From Anaerolineae bacterium (GTDB lineage: Bacteria; Chloroflexota; Anaerolineae; Promineifilales; Promineifilaceae): DNA of 64,000 bases. Of the stretch, positions 29,301 to 37,656 are shown in pieces (position 1 is the first letter of the stretch; each line of letters opens with the position of its first letter). The notes beneath the pieces were generated by a model. That model searched no databases, was not told the origin of the DNA, and was given only the letters and a program-made list of their open reading frames with translations. Position numbers and translations under genes: made by a program. Location of the stretch: contig JAMLHW010000004.1 in the NCBI GenBank assembly GCA_023954475.1, positions 62,001 through 126,000 on the forward strand, written 5' to 3'.

Positions 29301-29809
29301 AATTCCAGTGGGAAAATCGCGTCGGCGTGTCGTCAACAGAAGCGTCCCGCCAAAGGTCAGCGGGTTTTTTCCCGCGCCCAGTTGTCGTTGGGCAAACAGG
29401 ACGGGATCATCGACATTGTCGTAAACGAACAGCGTTTGCCGGTTCGCGCTCCAGATAGTTGGTCAACGCAACCAGCGGTTGGTCATCAAAATCGGGTCGC
29501 TGCGGGTCTTCGACGGTCAAATGCAGAGTCGCGAGCCACCGCCAGCAACTGTGGGCGCAGGCGCTCCGCCGCGTTGAGCCATGCCACGCCGCCCGGGTAG
29601 GCGTCCCGGTAGCGGTAGACATATTCGACGGCCAACTGCGTCTTGCCGATACCGCCCATGCCGGACACTGCCGCCGCCGGGCGAATGCCGACCGCGTTTT
29701 CCTGCTGCAATTTTGCGTGCAGCGCCGCCAATTCGCGTTCGCGCCCTTTGAAGCGCTCATTTTGCAGAAAGTCGACGTAGAATAACGGCCGCTTCGACTC
29801 TTCAGACAC
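26398..29809 (-). pseudogene. NB-ARC/WD40 conflict-system protein, frame-broken
   Basis: Read leftwards, the pieces are: FYVDFLQNERFKGRERELAA and the P-loop GMGGIGKTQLA (about 29660); Walker B LFVYDNVDDP and LLLTTRRRDFP in another frame (about 29420-29320); MLGLLPLALNLAAAAL (winged-helix entry, about 29190); a helical linker with LVQEFAEARVESAQRHVF (about 28800); then 15 WD40 repeats ending in VYHLEYREA with stop at 26398. The order matches STAND NTPases that sense invaders through a repeat domain. At least a dozen frameshifts break it, nearly all deletions relative to a 126-bp repeat unit, while flanking genes are intact. Either a decayed gene or a poorly resolved assembly of near-identical repeats. 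Confidence 0.8.
26530..28345 (-). repeat. Fifteen near-identical WD40-coding repeats
   Basis: The unit is 126 bp (42 residues), with GHAAWVSAVAVTQDGRRAV followed by SASDDRTLKVWNLETG. Unit starts recur at spacings between 109 and 126 bp; where the spacing is 126 the reading frame is intact. The sequence identity is very high, which indicates recent expansion or gene conversion and also makes assembly difficult. Confidence 0.88.
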
Positions 29810-29877
29810 CTTGCCCTGTTAACCGACTCAATGCGATAGCATCGCCGATATGATCAATGGTAGCATCTCCATCAACG

Positions 29878-30234
29878 TTAACTTGGTGACCTTGTATCGT
29901 CTGGTTGCGGTGATCGAATTGCGTTGCGTCGCGTGTCCTCGAGAGTTGTATCCGTCTGAAACCACGTCGCATCAAATTCGTCGCGCACCTGCTGCAACCG
30001 GCGATTCGTGTCGTTCACACTGTAAGCCGCTGCGATCAACCCCTCAACCCGGTCGCGTTCCTCCGCCCAGCGGATCACATCGCCGCACATGGTCGGGAAC
30101 GGCGCGTTATTGGATGAGACATCCGTCAACTCAAGCCCAAGACCGCCCTTGAGCATGGAAGTAAAAGAATTCGGGTTGAACGCCTTGCACAGCGCAGTGT
30201 GTAGTTGCGTGTATTTTTCGGGCTTGAGTCGCAT
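29878..30234 (-). CDS. EAD1-like effector-associated domain (N-terminal part of the NB-ARC gene?)
   Basis: About 118 residues. MRLKPEKYTQLHTALCKAF, SFTSMLKGGLGLEL, VIRWAEERDRVEGLIAAAY and NRRLQQVRDEF match the helical pattern of effector-associated domain 1, an adaptor that couples bacterial NTPase sensors to effectors. The frame ends at 29878 in a short unrelated tail. A shifted frame continues as QVNVDGDATIDHIGDAI towards the NB-ARC start (GTG near 29809), so a frameshift probably separates one fused protein into two. The ATG at 30234 is preferred to GTG at 30252. If it is a true separate gene, it is a stand-alone EAD1 protein next to its NTPase. Confidence 0.65.
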   Translation of the reverse strand: MRLKPEKYTQLHTALCKAFNPNSFTSMLKGGLGLELTDVSSNNAPFPTMCGDVIRWAEERDRVEGLIAAAYSVNDTNRRLQQVRDEFDATWFQTDTTLEDTRRNAIRSPQPDDTRSPS

Positions 30235-30447
30235 CGTCAGCACTATTCCCACAGGTCATCCGGCAAGTTGCTCATAATCTTACAACAAGTGGGGCAAATC
30301 GCCACGACAGAGGAAAGGTGACCGCGCCGTTGTGCGTCTTATCTATGTCCGGGTGCAACCGGTTTGCGTCCCGGACCGTGTTTTCGGCCGAAACACATTC
30401 CAGTCAACGAGCCGCACCATGCGGCCACACTTTCGGAGGATTATCTC

Positions 30448-30903
30448 ATGCAGTTCAAAGTCAAGGATCTCGCCATTGGCGTATCCGCCCACAAGCTTAT
30501 CGACCTCGACAAGCTCTGTCTGTTCCCCACGCGCCGCTGTCGCTACTTCATTACCACCATCCACTGTAAGCCGTGTACCTGGATTCCCTCAATCATCCAG
30601 TGCGATCCCTGCACCTTGTTGATCACCGAGATTCCGATTACAGACGGCCCCTGTGGTTTGGCCCATACCACCTGCCTCGACACATTGTTGTATGTGCTCG
30701 ACGTGCGTCAACTCGTCATCAACCCGGATGATCTCGGTCTGGTACGCGAGCAAATGGACAAATTCTTCAATGTCGTTACAGAACGTGGTGCCGAAGTCGC
30801 ACGGGCAATGGCCCCGCAGACACTCGAACAAGTCGATCTCGTCGAAAGCGAACTCAAAGCAGCACTGGAAGAAATTCAGGTGTTGCGCGACCGCTTGCAA
30901 TAA
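30448..30903 (+). CDS. Cys-rich small protein, candidate RiPP precursor
   Basis: 151 residues, not a family I can name. Residues 1-23 are a mixed leader (MQFKVKDLAIGVSAHKLIDL and on). Residues about 24-75 hold eight Cys with many Thr/Ser, including two CxPCT units about ten residues apart (HCKPCTWIPS, QCDPCTLLIT) and GPCGLAHTTC. The C-terminal 65 residues are helical and charged (ERGAEVARAMAP, ESELKAALEEIQVLRDRLQ), likely coiled coil. The strong ribosome site GGAGGA lies 7 bp before ATG 30448. It is followed by a lyase-like gene and a kinase-LanC fusion, so it is the natural substrate candidate. A metal-binding or disulfide-rich structural protein is the alternative. Confidence 0.7.
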   Translation: MQFKVKDLAIGVSAHKLIDLDKLCLFPTRRCRYFITTIHCKPCTWIPSIIQCDPCTLLITEIPITDGPCGLAHTTCLDTLLYVLDVRQLVINPDDLGLVREQMDKFFNVVTERGAEVARAMAPQTLEQVDLVESELKAALEEIQVLRDRLQ

Positions 30904-30971
30904 GTGCTTCTACCGTGGTGGGCGTGCTTTGCAACACGCCTGCCACCCCGCCCTACACCTCGGAGTACCCT

Positions 30972-32141
30972 GTGAACACACACCCCACACCGCACATACG
31001 AGCCAATCAGCAGTATCAACTCGTGCTCTACGACCGGCTCGATGCTGCTGTCCAGGCGGAATTGTCTGATCTTTCGGCCGAACCGGGTTTCTACGGCATA
31101 TTGGAACCCAACGACCCCGAATCCGGTTTGCCGGTCAAAGCAGTCGATACCGACACAGCGCTGCTGTTTTTGACGCTGCAACAGGCTGGCCCAGTACCGC
31201 ACTATGTCACCGTCAGTCTCGGCGCACGCAGCCGGCAGTCGATCGCCGATCTGGTTTTGAACGACGTTCTGGAAATCGCCACGCCGGACGGCTCGCACTG
31301 GGTCAGCGGCGTGCAGGCACATACCGTGTTGCAGCCGGGCAGAGCTACAGGCAGCGCGACAAACCACACGATTACACAACTGTCTGAGGCAGCGGTGCGC
31401 TACGGGCAACTGCTCGCCGCCGATCAACTCGCCGTCAATGAGTTGGCGCAGCGGCTGTACGCGTACAATGCGATTCCGATCTCGGCCGAATGGCGGCGCC
31501 AACTGCCGGACACGGACGCAGTCGAAGCGTTTCTCGGCATCGACGCGCGTGCCATGCAGCCCCAGTTTGACCGCGTCCAATCGGCCGAACCCAACGGCTG
31601 GCTCACGTTTCGCGCACACCACAATCGGCCGATGCGCCAACGACTGGGCTACAAACTCTACGTCAGTCCGCAGCCCCGTTACTTGCCCGCCATCTGGCCG
31701 CAACTCGTCGCCATATTTGCGCAACATGACGTACACGCCTTCAAAGTCGGCGGCACTGTGCAGGGATTGCTGCGCCCCGACAAACTCGTCGCCTATTTAC
31801 CGTCCTTAACAGCGCTCCACGCGCTTGCGGACACATTGCAAGCTGAATTGGCCCACGTACCGGCGCAAGGCGTGCCCTTCACCGCCCCCATCGATGCAGC
31901 CGGACTCCTCTCCTGGGGCATGGATCCGCCGAACGCGGCCAACGATGTCGTCTGGCACGGTCGCCAAAGCTGGCGACTATGGATCGCCGGTCAACTGGCT
32001 ACAGCCCTTGTCGCCGCGCAACACGCTGACATCGCCGTCGAGCCGTGGCGTTTTGCGCTGGACAAATTGACCCTGCTCGGCGTCGCTACAGCGACCTGGA
32101 CACCTGAACAAACTTTATGGCAGCAACACGGAGAACAGTAA
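30972..32141 (+). CDS. Phospho-Ser/Thr lyase-like protein (HopA1/LanKC-lyase-like)
   Basis: About 389 residues. The segment LGYKLYVSPQPRYLPAIWPQ, HAFKVGGTVQGLLRPDKLVA and YLPSLTALHALADTL resembles the lyase region of class III lanthipeptide synthetases and the HopA1/OspF-type fold: substrate strand, conserved Lys/His/Arg positions and the RPDK turn, then GVPFTAPIDAAGLLSWGMDPP. In such enzymes the lyase removes phosphate from phospho-Ser/Thr to give dehydro residues. The assignment rests on pattern resemblance, not alignment. GTG at 30972 has GGAG at 30962-30965; an earlier GTG at 30915 lacks a site. It ends 1 bp before the kinase-cyclase gene. Confidence 0.6.
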   Translation: MNTHPTPHIRANQQYQLVLYDRLDAAVQAELSDLSAEPGFYGILEPNDPESGLPVKAVDTDTALLFLTLQQAGPVPHYVTVSLGARSRQSIADLVLNDVLEIATPDGSHWVSGVQAHTVLQPGRATGSATNHTITQLSEAAVRYGQLLAADQLAVNELAQRLYAYNAIPISAEWRRQLPDTDAVEAFLGIDARAMQPQFDRVQSAEPNGWLTFRAHHNRPMRQRLGYKLYVSPQPRYLPAIWPQLVAIFAQHDVHAFKVGGTVQGLLRPDKLVAYLPSLTALHALADTLQAELAHVPAQGVPFTAPIDAAGLLSWGMDPPNAANDVVWHGRQSWRLWIAGQLATALVAAQHADIAVEPWRFALDKLTLLGVATATWTPEQTLWQQHGEQ

Positions 32142-32142
32142 C

Positions 32143-34512
32143 ATGGCATCCATCAGCGATCCACTCGTCAAAGCAAACGATGTAACGCTCATCCCCGTCC
32201 TCGATTTGCCGGAATCGATGCGCAAACAATTCGAGTACGAAGCAGGTGATTACGCCATTGCGCGCGATCAATCCCGTGCCAACGGCAAAATCATCAACGC
32301 CGATACAGCGGCGCTGATCAATGCGTTCTCACAGCCGGTTTCAATCGCCGAAGCTGTGATCCGGTTCAGTGCCGAGCGGCAAGTCGATCCGTATGAGACG
32401 TTGGAGCAGGCATTTCCATTGATTCAGCAATTTGTCAACAGCCGCATTCTGGTGCTCGAAAGCCAAAATGACGTTGCGGCTGAATCCCAACCGTTGCAGT
32501 ACGGGGACACAATCGGCCGATTTACCATCACGCATCTCGTGCAACAACTGGAAGACACCGCAATCTATCAAGCCACAGACGACGACGGGCACGTCGTGGC
32601 AATCAAACAACAAGCCGAACATACATCTGCCGCCGTCACGCGCCTGTTGCAACACGAAGCGACCATTTTGAACGCACTCGACGGCGTAACGACACCGGAA
32701 TTGATGGCGATCGATGTCGCCGACGACCGCGCCTTTCTGGCAATGGCGTGGTGTGACGGCGTCGATGCGCTCACCGCAGCCGGCGAATTGCGTGACGACC
32801 GGCCTCAATTGCTGCACCTGCTGCGCAGCGTCGTCGCTGCCTACGCCGATATCCACCGTCAGGGCATTGTTCACGGTGATGTGCATCCCGGCAATATCCT
32901 CATCGACGGCACGGGACAGACGCGCTTGATCGACTTCGGTCTGGCGCACAAAATCAGCGCCGGCGAAGCGCTACGTGCTGCCTATCGCGGTGGTGTCGCC
33001 TTCTACTTTGATCCGCAATATGCGCAGAGTGTGCGCGACCAAACGCCGCCGCCTTCGGCCGATTTTTACAGTGAACAGTACGCCGTCGCCGCCCTGCTCT
33101 ACGAAATGTGTACCGGCGCACACTATCTCAATTTCTCTCTGGAACACGCCGAATTGTACCGTCAGATTGTGGAAGAAACGCCGCTACCATTTGCCGCACA
33201 CGGTGTCGCCGCCTGGCCGGAGCTGGAACGCATTTTGTCGCGTGCATTGCGCAAAGAGCCGAGTGATCGCTTCGCGGATATGGCCGACATGCTCGCCGCG
33301 CTGGACGCCATCGACAACCCACCGACGACAAACAAGGTGCCTGAACTAACGCCTGAATCGGCCGAATTCATCGGTGAAGTGCTCGATACCTATCGACCCG
33401 ACGGCGATTTGTACCAACATGGGCTGCCTCGTGCGCCGCTGGCGTCGGTCAAATACGGTGCGGCTGGAATCGCCTATTTTCTCTACCGCGTCGCCTCGTC
33501 TCAAGGTGACCCGGAATTGCTGGCCCTTGCCGACCTCTGGGCAACCCGTGCCGCAGCGCTGACACAGCGCGATGATGCGTTTTTCAACGCCGAGATCGAC
33601 ATTTCGGCCGAAACGGTCGGCCACATCGCGCCACTGCATTCCGCCAGCGGCATCGCCGTCGTGCAGGCTCTGATCGCAGCCGCGATGGGCTACACCAACG
33701 GGGTTCTCGAAGCAACTGCCGCCTTTGTCTACTGTGCCAATCGCGATTGCGACAAACTCGACCTGACTTTAGGCAAGGCTAGTGTCATTCTCGGCGCGGC
33801 GCAACTCGTCCCGCTCCTCGAAAACCACGAATTGGCGGAAAAAACCGGCCTGATCATGCTCGGCGATAATTTGACGGCGCAGTTGTGGGCTGAAATCAAA
33901 CACTATCGGCCGATTGGTGTCGATTCTGAGCTGACCAATCTGGGTATTGCGCACGGCTGGGCGGGTATGCTTTACGCCATCATGCGTTGGTCACAGGCCA
34001 CCCAAACACCGCTGCCTGACGGCTTGCGTGACCGACTCGATCAACTCGCCGGGCTGGCACAACCAGCAGGGCGCGGCGTGCGTTGGCCGTGGCAGCTCGA
34101 CCAGCCGACCGGGCATATGCCGGGCTGGTGCAACGGCACGACCGGCTATGTCTATTTGTGGACGCTGGCCCATGCGCTGTTCGAGGATGCGCGCTATCTC
34201 GATTTGGCGCTCAAATCCGGTTGGCAAGCGTGGGAGGATGACGCCCAAATCGCCAATTTGTGCTGCGGCTTGGCCGGGCGTGCGTATGCGCTGCTGCACT
34301 TGTACAAGGTCACCGATGACGCACATTGGCTGAAAAAAGCGATGCATTCGGCCGAGATTGCCCGGCGCAATATCCGTCTCGCCCAACCGGATGAATATCG
34401 CGGATTTGAGCACAGCCTCTACAAAGGCGAAACCGGTGTCGCGCTGCTGCTTGCTGATCTGACACAACCCGACCAAGCTGTCTTCCCGTTCTTCGAAGCC
34501 GAGTTCAGCTAA
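32143..34512 (+). CDS. PqqD-like/protein kinase/LanC-like cyclase fusion
   Basis: 789 residues. Residues about 10-105 look like a PqqD/RRE-type recognition domain (DYAIARDQSRANGKIINADT, AALINAFSQPVSIAEAVIR). Residues about 120-395 form a Ser/Thr kinase: VAIK (K155), HGDVHPGN (about 245) and IDFGLAH (about 265). Residues 415-789 are LanC-like with double-helix repeats, HGWAG (H604), GWCNGTTG (C663) and LCCGLAG (C707, C708). The second zinc pair is Cys-Cys where LanC proteins usually have Cys-His. With a separate lyase upstream this recreates the lyase-kinase-cyclase set of class III/IV lanthipeptide synthetases in a split form. Ribosome site GGAG precedes the ATG. Cytoplasmic. Confidence 0.8.
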   Translation: MASISDPLVKANDVTLIPVLDLPESMRKQFEYEAGDYAIARDQSRANGKIINADTAALINAFSQPVSIAEAVIRFSAERQVDPYETLEQAFPLIQQFVNSRILVLESQNDVAAESQPLQYGDTIGRFTITHLVQQLEDTAIYQATDDDGHVVAIKQQAEHTSAAVTRLLQHEATILNALDGVTTPELMAIDVADDRAFLAMAWCDGVDALTAAGELRDDRPQLLHLLRSVVAAYADIHRQGIVHGDVHPGNILIDGTGQTRLIDFGLAHKISAGEALRAAYRGGVAFYFDPQYAQSVRDQTPPPSADFYSEQYAVAALLYEMCTGAHYLNFSLEHAELYRQIVEETPLPFAAHGVAAWPELERILSRALRKEPSDRFADMADMLAALDAIDNPPTTNKVPELTPESAEFIGEVLDTYRPDGDLYQHGLPRAPLASVKYGAAGIAYFLYRVASSQGDPELLALADLWATRAAALTQRDDAFFNAEIDISAETVGHIAPLHSASGIAVVQALIAAAMGYTNGVLEATAAFVYCANRDCDKLDLTLGKASVILGAAQLVPLLENHELAEKTGLIMLGDNLTAQLWAEIKHYRPIGVDSELTNLGIAHGWAGMLYAIMRWSQATQTPLPDGLRDRLDQLAGLAQPAGRGVRWPWQLDQPTGHMPGWCNGTTGYVYLWTLAHALFEDARYLDLALKSGWQAWEDDAQIANLCCGLAGRAYALLHLYKVTDDAHWLKKAMHSAEIARRNIRLAQPDEYRGFEHSLYKGETGVALLLADLTQPDQAVFPFFEAEFS

Positions 34513-34699
34513 CCGAACATGTCCCGCATGGCGTAACACACATTGATAAGCGAAACCACGTGTTTGCGCGATTGTATGTTACACTATTAACCTGATGATC
34601 AAAGTTTGTCGGTCATGACAGGATGCCACCAGCGTGTCAATCGGCCGAAGCTTTATCTGAACACATCTCAATCGAAGGCTTGCTGAACGGGAGATACAC

Positions 34700-36385
34700 A
34701 TGAAACAGAAACGCTTTTGGTCAATCCTCTTACTTTTTGCCGTGGTTGTAGTCACGGCTGGAACCATCGGCTTGAGTGGTCACGCTACTGCACAATCCGA
34801 CGATGCGGTCGCCCAGGCAGACGATGTCTTTGTCGCCCGCGTCTACTACGACACTATCGCTGATCTGGAAGCGTTGGCGACTTACGATATGTGGGAGTTC
34901 AACAATCTCCAGGAACAGTACGTGCTGGTCTCAATGGACGACGCTATCTACAACGAACTAACCAAAGCTGGTTGGCGCGTCGTCATCGACAGCGAAGCCA
35001 CGGCACAGCTTGCTCCGGAATTGGGCAACCGCACATTCTACGGCGGTTATCGCACCGTCGATGAACTGCACGCTGACATGGCGACTGTCAATGCAGCCCA
35101 CCCCGATCTGACCGAAATCGTCGACTACGGCGATAGCTACTGCAAAGCGCAAGGCGGCTGCACGACATTAGGTGGCGATAACCAACCCGGCTTTGACTTG
35201 AAAGCGATCCGCGTCACCAATGAGGCTATCGGCGGCGACAAACCGGTCTTTTTCCTCGTCGCGGGCATCCATTCACGCGAAATCACGACGCCCGAACTCG
35301 CGATGCGGATGCTCGACTGGTTGGTGGACGGTTACGGCGTCGATGCTGATGCGACATGGATCGTCGATCATCACGAAGTGTGGATCATTCCGTCACTCAA
35401 TCCAGACGGCCACTGGATTGTCGAACTGGGCACACAGCCGCCGTACAACGGCAACCCGTTCTACCAGCGCAAAAACGCCAACCGCAGCAACGGGTGCAAC
35501 ACGTGGCCGCCGACCTCCTTTACACAGTACGGGGTCGATCTCAACCGCAATCACAGCTTTGAATGGAATACAGGCGGCAGCAGTAGTGCACCATGTGACC
35601 AAACTTATCGAGGCCCGTCAGCCGCCTCAGAAAACGAAGTAGACCAGTTTGAAGACCTGGTGCGTGCACACATTCCCGACCAGCGTGGCCCCAATCCGAC
35701 AGACGCAGCACCGCGCAACACGACCGGCATCTTGATCACATTGCACAGCTACAGTGAATTGGTCTTGTGGCCATGGGGCAATGTAACGACGCCCGCGCCA
35801 AACAAGGCAGGCTTAAAGGCAATTGGCGACAAATTGGCAACGTACAATGGCTATACGTCGTGTCAACCTTCCCTGTGCCTCTACATTACGAGCGGGACGA
35901 CCGATGACTGGTCATACGGCGAATTGGGAATCCCATCCTATACGATTGAGGTGGGCACACAGTTCATGCCGCCCTATGGTCAAATAGACAGTATCCAATG
36001 GCCGGATAACGGACCTGCGCTGCAATACGCTGCAAAGATCGCGCGTACGCCTTACCGACTTGCGTTTGGTCCGGACGCGCTCGCTCCGACGGTGGTCGAC
36101 AATGGAAATGGGACGGTGACGCTGACGGCCGTGATCGATGATACGAACAACGGAAACAAGAATATCCGTCGCGCCGTATACTTTGTCGATAGTCCGTATT
36201 GGGATGGCGGCTCGGCGACGCTGATGGCGGCGCTTGACGGTGCTTATAACAGCCCAGTCGAGACAGCACAGGCGACGATTGACATCAGTGGCTGGAGTTC
36301 AGGGCGTCACATCGTCTTCGTTCACGGTATGGATCGCGGACGCAGCTTTGGCCCTGCCACGGCAGTTTTCATCGACGTTCCCTAA
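34700..36385 (+). CDS. Secreted M14 zinc carboxypeptidase
   Basis: 561 residues. A signal peptide (FWSILLLFAVVVVTAGTIGL, cleavage near HATAQS) precedes a propeptide-like region to about 110, then the M14 domain: HSREITTPE gives the His-x-x-Glu zinc ligands (about 194-197), LNPDGH and VDLNRNHSFEW the substrate-binding Arg/Asn, ITLHSYSELVLWPWG the third zinc His region and SYTIEVG the catalytic Glu (about 416). A C-terminal beta domain of about 110 residues follows. It is 187 bp after the kinase-cyclase gene and followed by a strong terminator, so probably a separate unit. It could trim an exported RiPP or simply scavenge peptides. Confidence 0.9.
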   Translation: MKQKRFWSILLLFAVVVVTAGTIGLSGHATAQSDDAVAQADDVFVARVYYDTIADLEALATYDMWEFNNLQEQYVLVSMDDAIYNELTKAGWRVVIDSEATAQLAPELGNRTFYGGYRTVDELHADMATVNAAHPDLTEIVDYGDSYCKAQGGCTTLGGDNQPGFDLKAIRVTNEAIGGDKPVFFLVAGIHSREITTPELAMRMLDWLVDGYGVDADATWIVDHHEVWIIPSLNPDGHWIVELGTQPPYNGNPFYQRKNANRSNGCNTWPPTSFTQYGVDLNRNHSFEWNTGGSSSAPCDQTYRGPSAASENEVDQFEDLVRAHIPDQRGPNPTDAAPRNTTGILITLHSYSELVLWPWGNVTTPAPNKAGLKAIGDKLATYNGYTSCQPSLCLYITSGTTDDWSYGELGIPSYTIEVGTQFMPPYGQIDSIQWPDNGPALQYAAKIARTPYRLAFGPDALAPTVVDNGNGTVTLTAVIDDTNNGNKNIRRAVYFVDSPYWDGGSATLMAALDGAYNSPVETAQATIDISGWSSGRHIVFVHGMDRGRSFGPATAVFIDVP

Positions 36386-36421
36386 ACCCATATTGTCGTC
36401 TGTTTTACCTTACCCTGTCAT

Positions 36422-36457
36422 GGAGACCGGCTTGTCGCAAGTCGGTCTCTTTTTTTG
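36422..36457 (+). terminator. Rho-independent terminator after the M14 peptidase
   Basis: Stem GAGACCGGCTTG / CAAGTCGGTCTC with a TCG loop and one G-T pair, followed directly by eight T. It lies 37 bp after the stop codon. Confidence 0.9.
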
Positions 36458-36523
36458 TTAGCGACCGGCAAACAGGCGATGCAGGCGTGCCCGATTTCGG
36501 CCGAATGCAGTAAAATAGTTGGT

Positions 36524-36862
36524 ATGAGAACACCAGCAGGTAAAGAATGCCGTTTCTATTATCAAGATTTCCATCGAGGCGCAAACGAGCAAGAGTGCCG
36601 ACTCGTTGCGGCAGCGACGAATTCGGCTGCCTGGCGTCCTGAAGATTGCGCACAATGCCCTGTTCCGGAAATATTGATGGCGAACAACGATCCTAATCTG
36701 GTTCTGGAAGCACGTATCAAGAAAGGTGTGCTGCGTATCGGCCGAAAAGTCGAAGTCAACGCTTTTTGCAGCAAACATCTGGTCACCGTATCCAATCCAC
36801 ACATCGGCTGCCCCCAATGCGCGGCTGAACGACCGGGCGTGCGCGATCTCTTCGGCGAATGA
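36524..36862 (+). CDS. Small conserved Cys-rich protein of unknown function
   Basis: 112 residues, not recognised as a named family. Seven Cys, arranged as KECRFYYQDFHRG, QECRLVA, DCAQCPVPE and a C-terminal FCSKH plus GCPQCAAERPG. The four Cys in the two CxxC pairs could bind zinc or an iron-sulfur cluster. The middle part, NLVLEARIKKGVLRIGRKVEV, predicts a compact beta domain. The ATG at 36524 is chosen because sequence conservation-like character begins there; the frame is open from 36455. It is cytoplasmic and stands between a terminator and a HAD phosphatase gene 77 bp downstream. Confidence 0.65.
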   Translation: MRTPAGKECRFYYQDFHRGANEQECRLVAAATNSAAWRPEDCAQCPVPEILMANNDPNLVLEARIKKGVLRIGRKVEVNAFCSKHLVTVSNPHIGCPQCAAERPGVRDLFGE

Positions 36863-36939
36863 GGCCGGATTCTCCGCTTCTATTGCGCAGAAAACAATTG
36901 AACGTCATTGCCAAAACCTAAACACCGCACGAGAAATAG

Positions 36940-37656
36940 ATGTATCAAGCGATTTTACTCGACCTCGATGACACATTGCTGGGGAACAATATGGACACGT
37001 TTATTCCCCGCTATTTCGGTATGCTCAAACAGTATGCTGACCAATTGAATCTCGATATTGACTTGATGCAGGAACTACTGGTATGCACCCAGGCTACCAT
37101 TCGCAATACCGATCCGCAGCTAACGAACCGAGAAGTGTTTTGGGCCTTGTTCGGGCAGCGTACCGGCCTGGATACGAACTGGTTGGAGTCAGAATTTGAC
37201 CATTTCTACCGCAAGCACTTTCCACAAATGCGTGACGTGACCCAATTTCGGCCGAATGCACCGGTTCTCATCGACTATTGTTTTGCACAAGGATTCCAGG
37301 TCGTCATTGCCACCAATCCCCTATTTCCCAAACGTGCCATTGAAGAACGACTGGCATGGGCTGGTATTCCGGTAGCGCACTACGATTACGCGCTGGTGAC
37401 AACATACGACAACATGCACGCGACTAAACCAAATCGTGAATACTACGCGGAGATTCTCGACCGTATCGGCGTGGATTCGGCCGATGCGATCATGGTCGGC
37501 GACAATTGGGAAAATGACATCAAACCAGCGGCAGCACTTGGACTGGATACATTTTGGGTCAATGATTTGCCGGTTGACCCGCCCTCCCCGAACACTGTCA
37601 CCGGATCAGGATCGTTGACTGCATTCCACGCGTGGCTACAAAACACCGTACAGTAA
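36940..37656 (+). CDS. HAD-superfamily hydrolase
   Basis: 238 residues. HAD motif I is LLDLDDTLLG (Asp nucleophile near residue 9), motif II lies in VVIATNPLFP, motif III Lys in KPNREYYAEI and motif IV in AIMVGDNWENDI. A helical cap of about 80 residues between motifs I and II places it in the C1-cap group (phosphoglycolate-phosphatase/YjjG-like). The substrate is unknown. The stop overlaps the next gene by 25 bp, suggesting co-expression. Confidence 0.88.
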   Translation: MYQAILLDLDDTLLGNNMDTFIPRYFGMLKQYADQLNLDIDLMQELLVCTQATIRNTDPQLTNREVFWALFGQRTGLDTNWLESEFDHFYRKHFPQMRDVTQFRPNAPVLIDYCFAQGFQVVIATNPLFPKRAIEERLAWAGIPVAHYDYALVTTYDNMHATKPNREYYAEILDRIGVDSADAIMVGDNWENDIKPAAALGLDTFWVNDLPVDPPSPNTVTGSGSLTAFHAWLQNTVQ

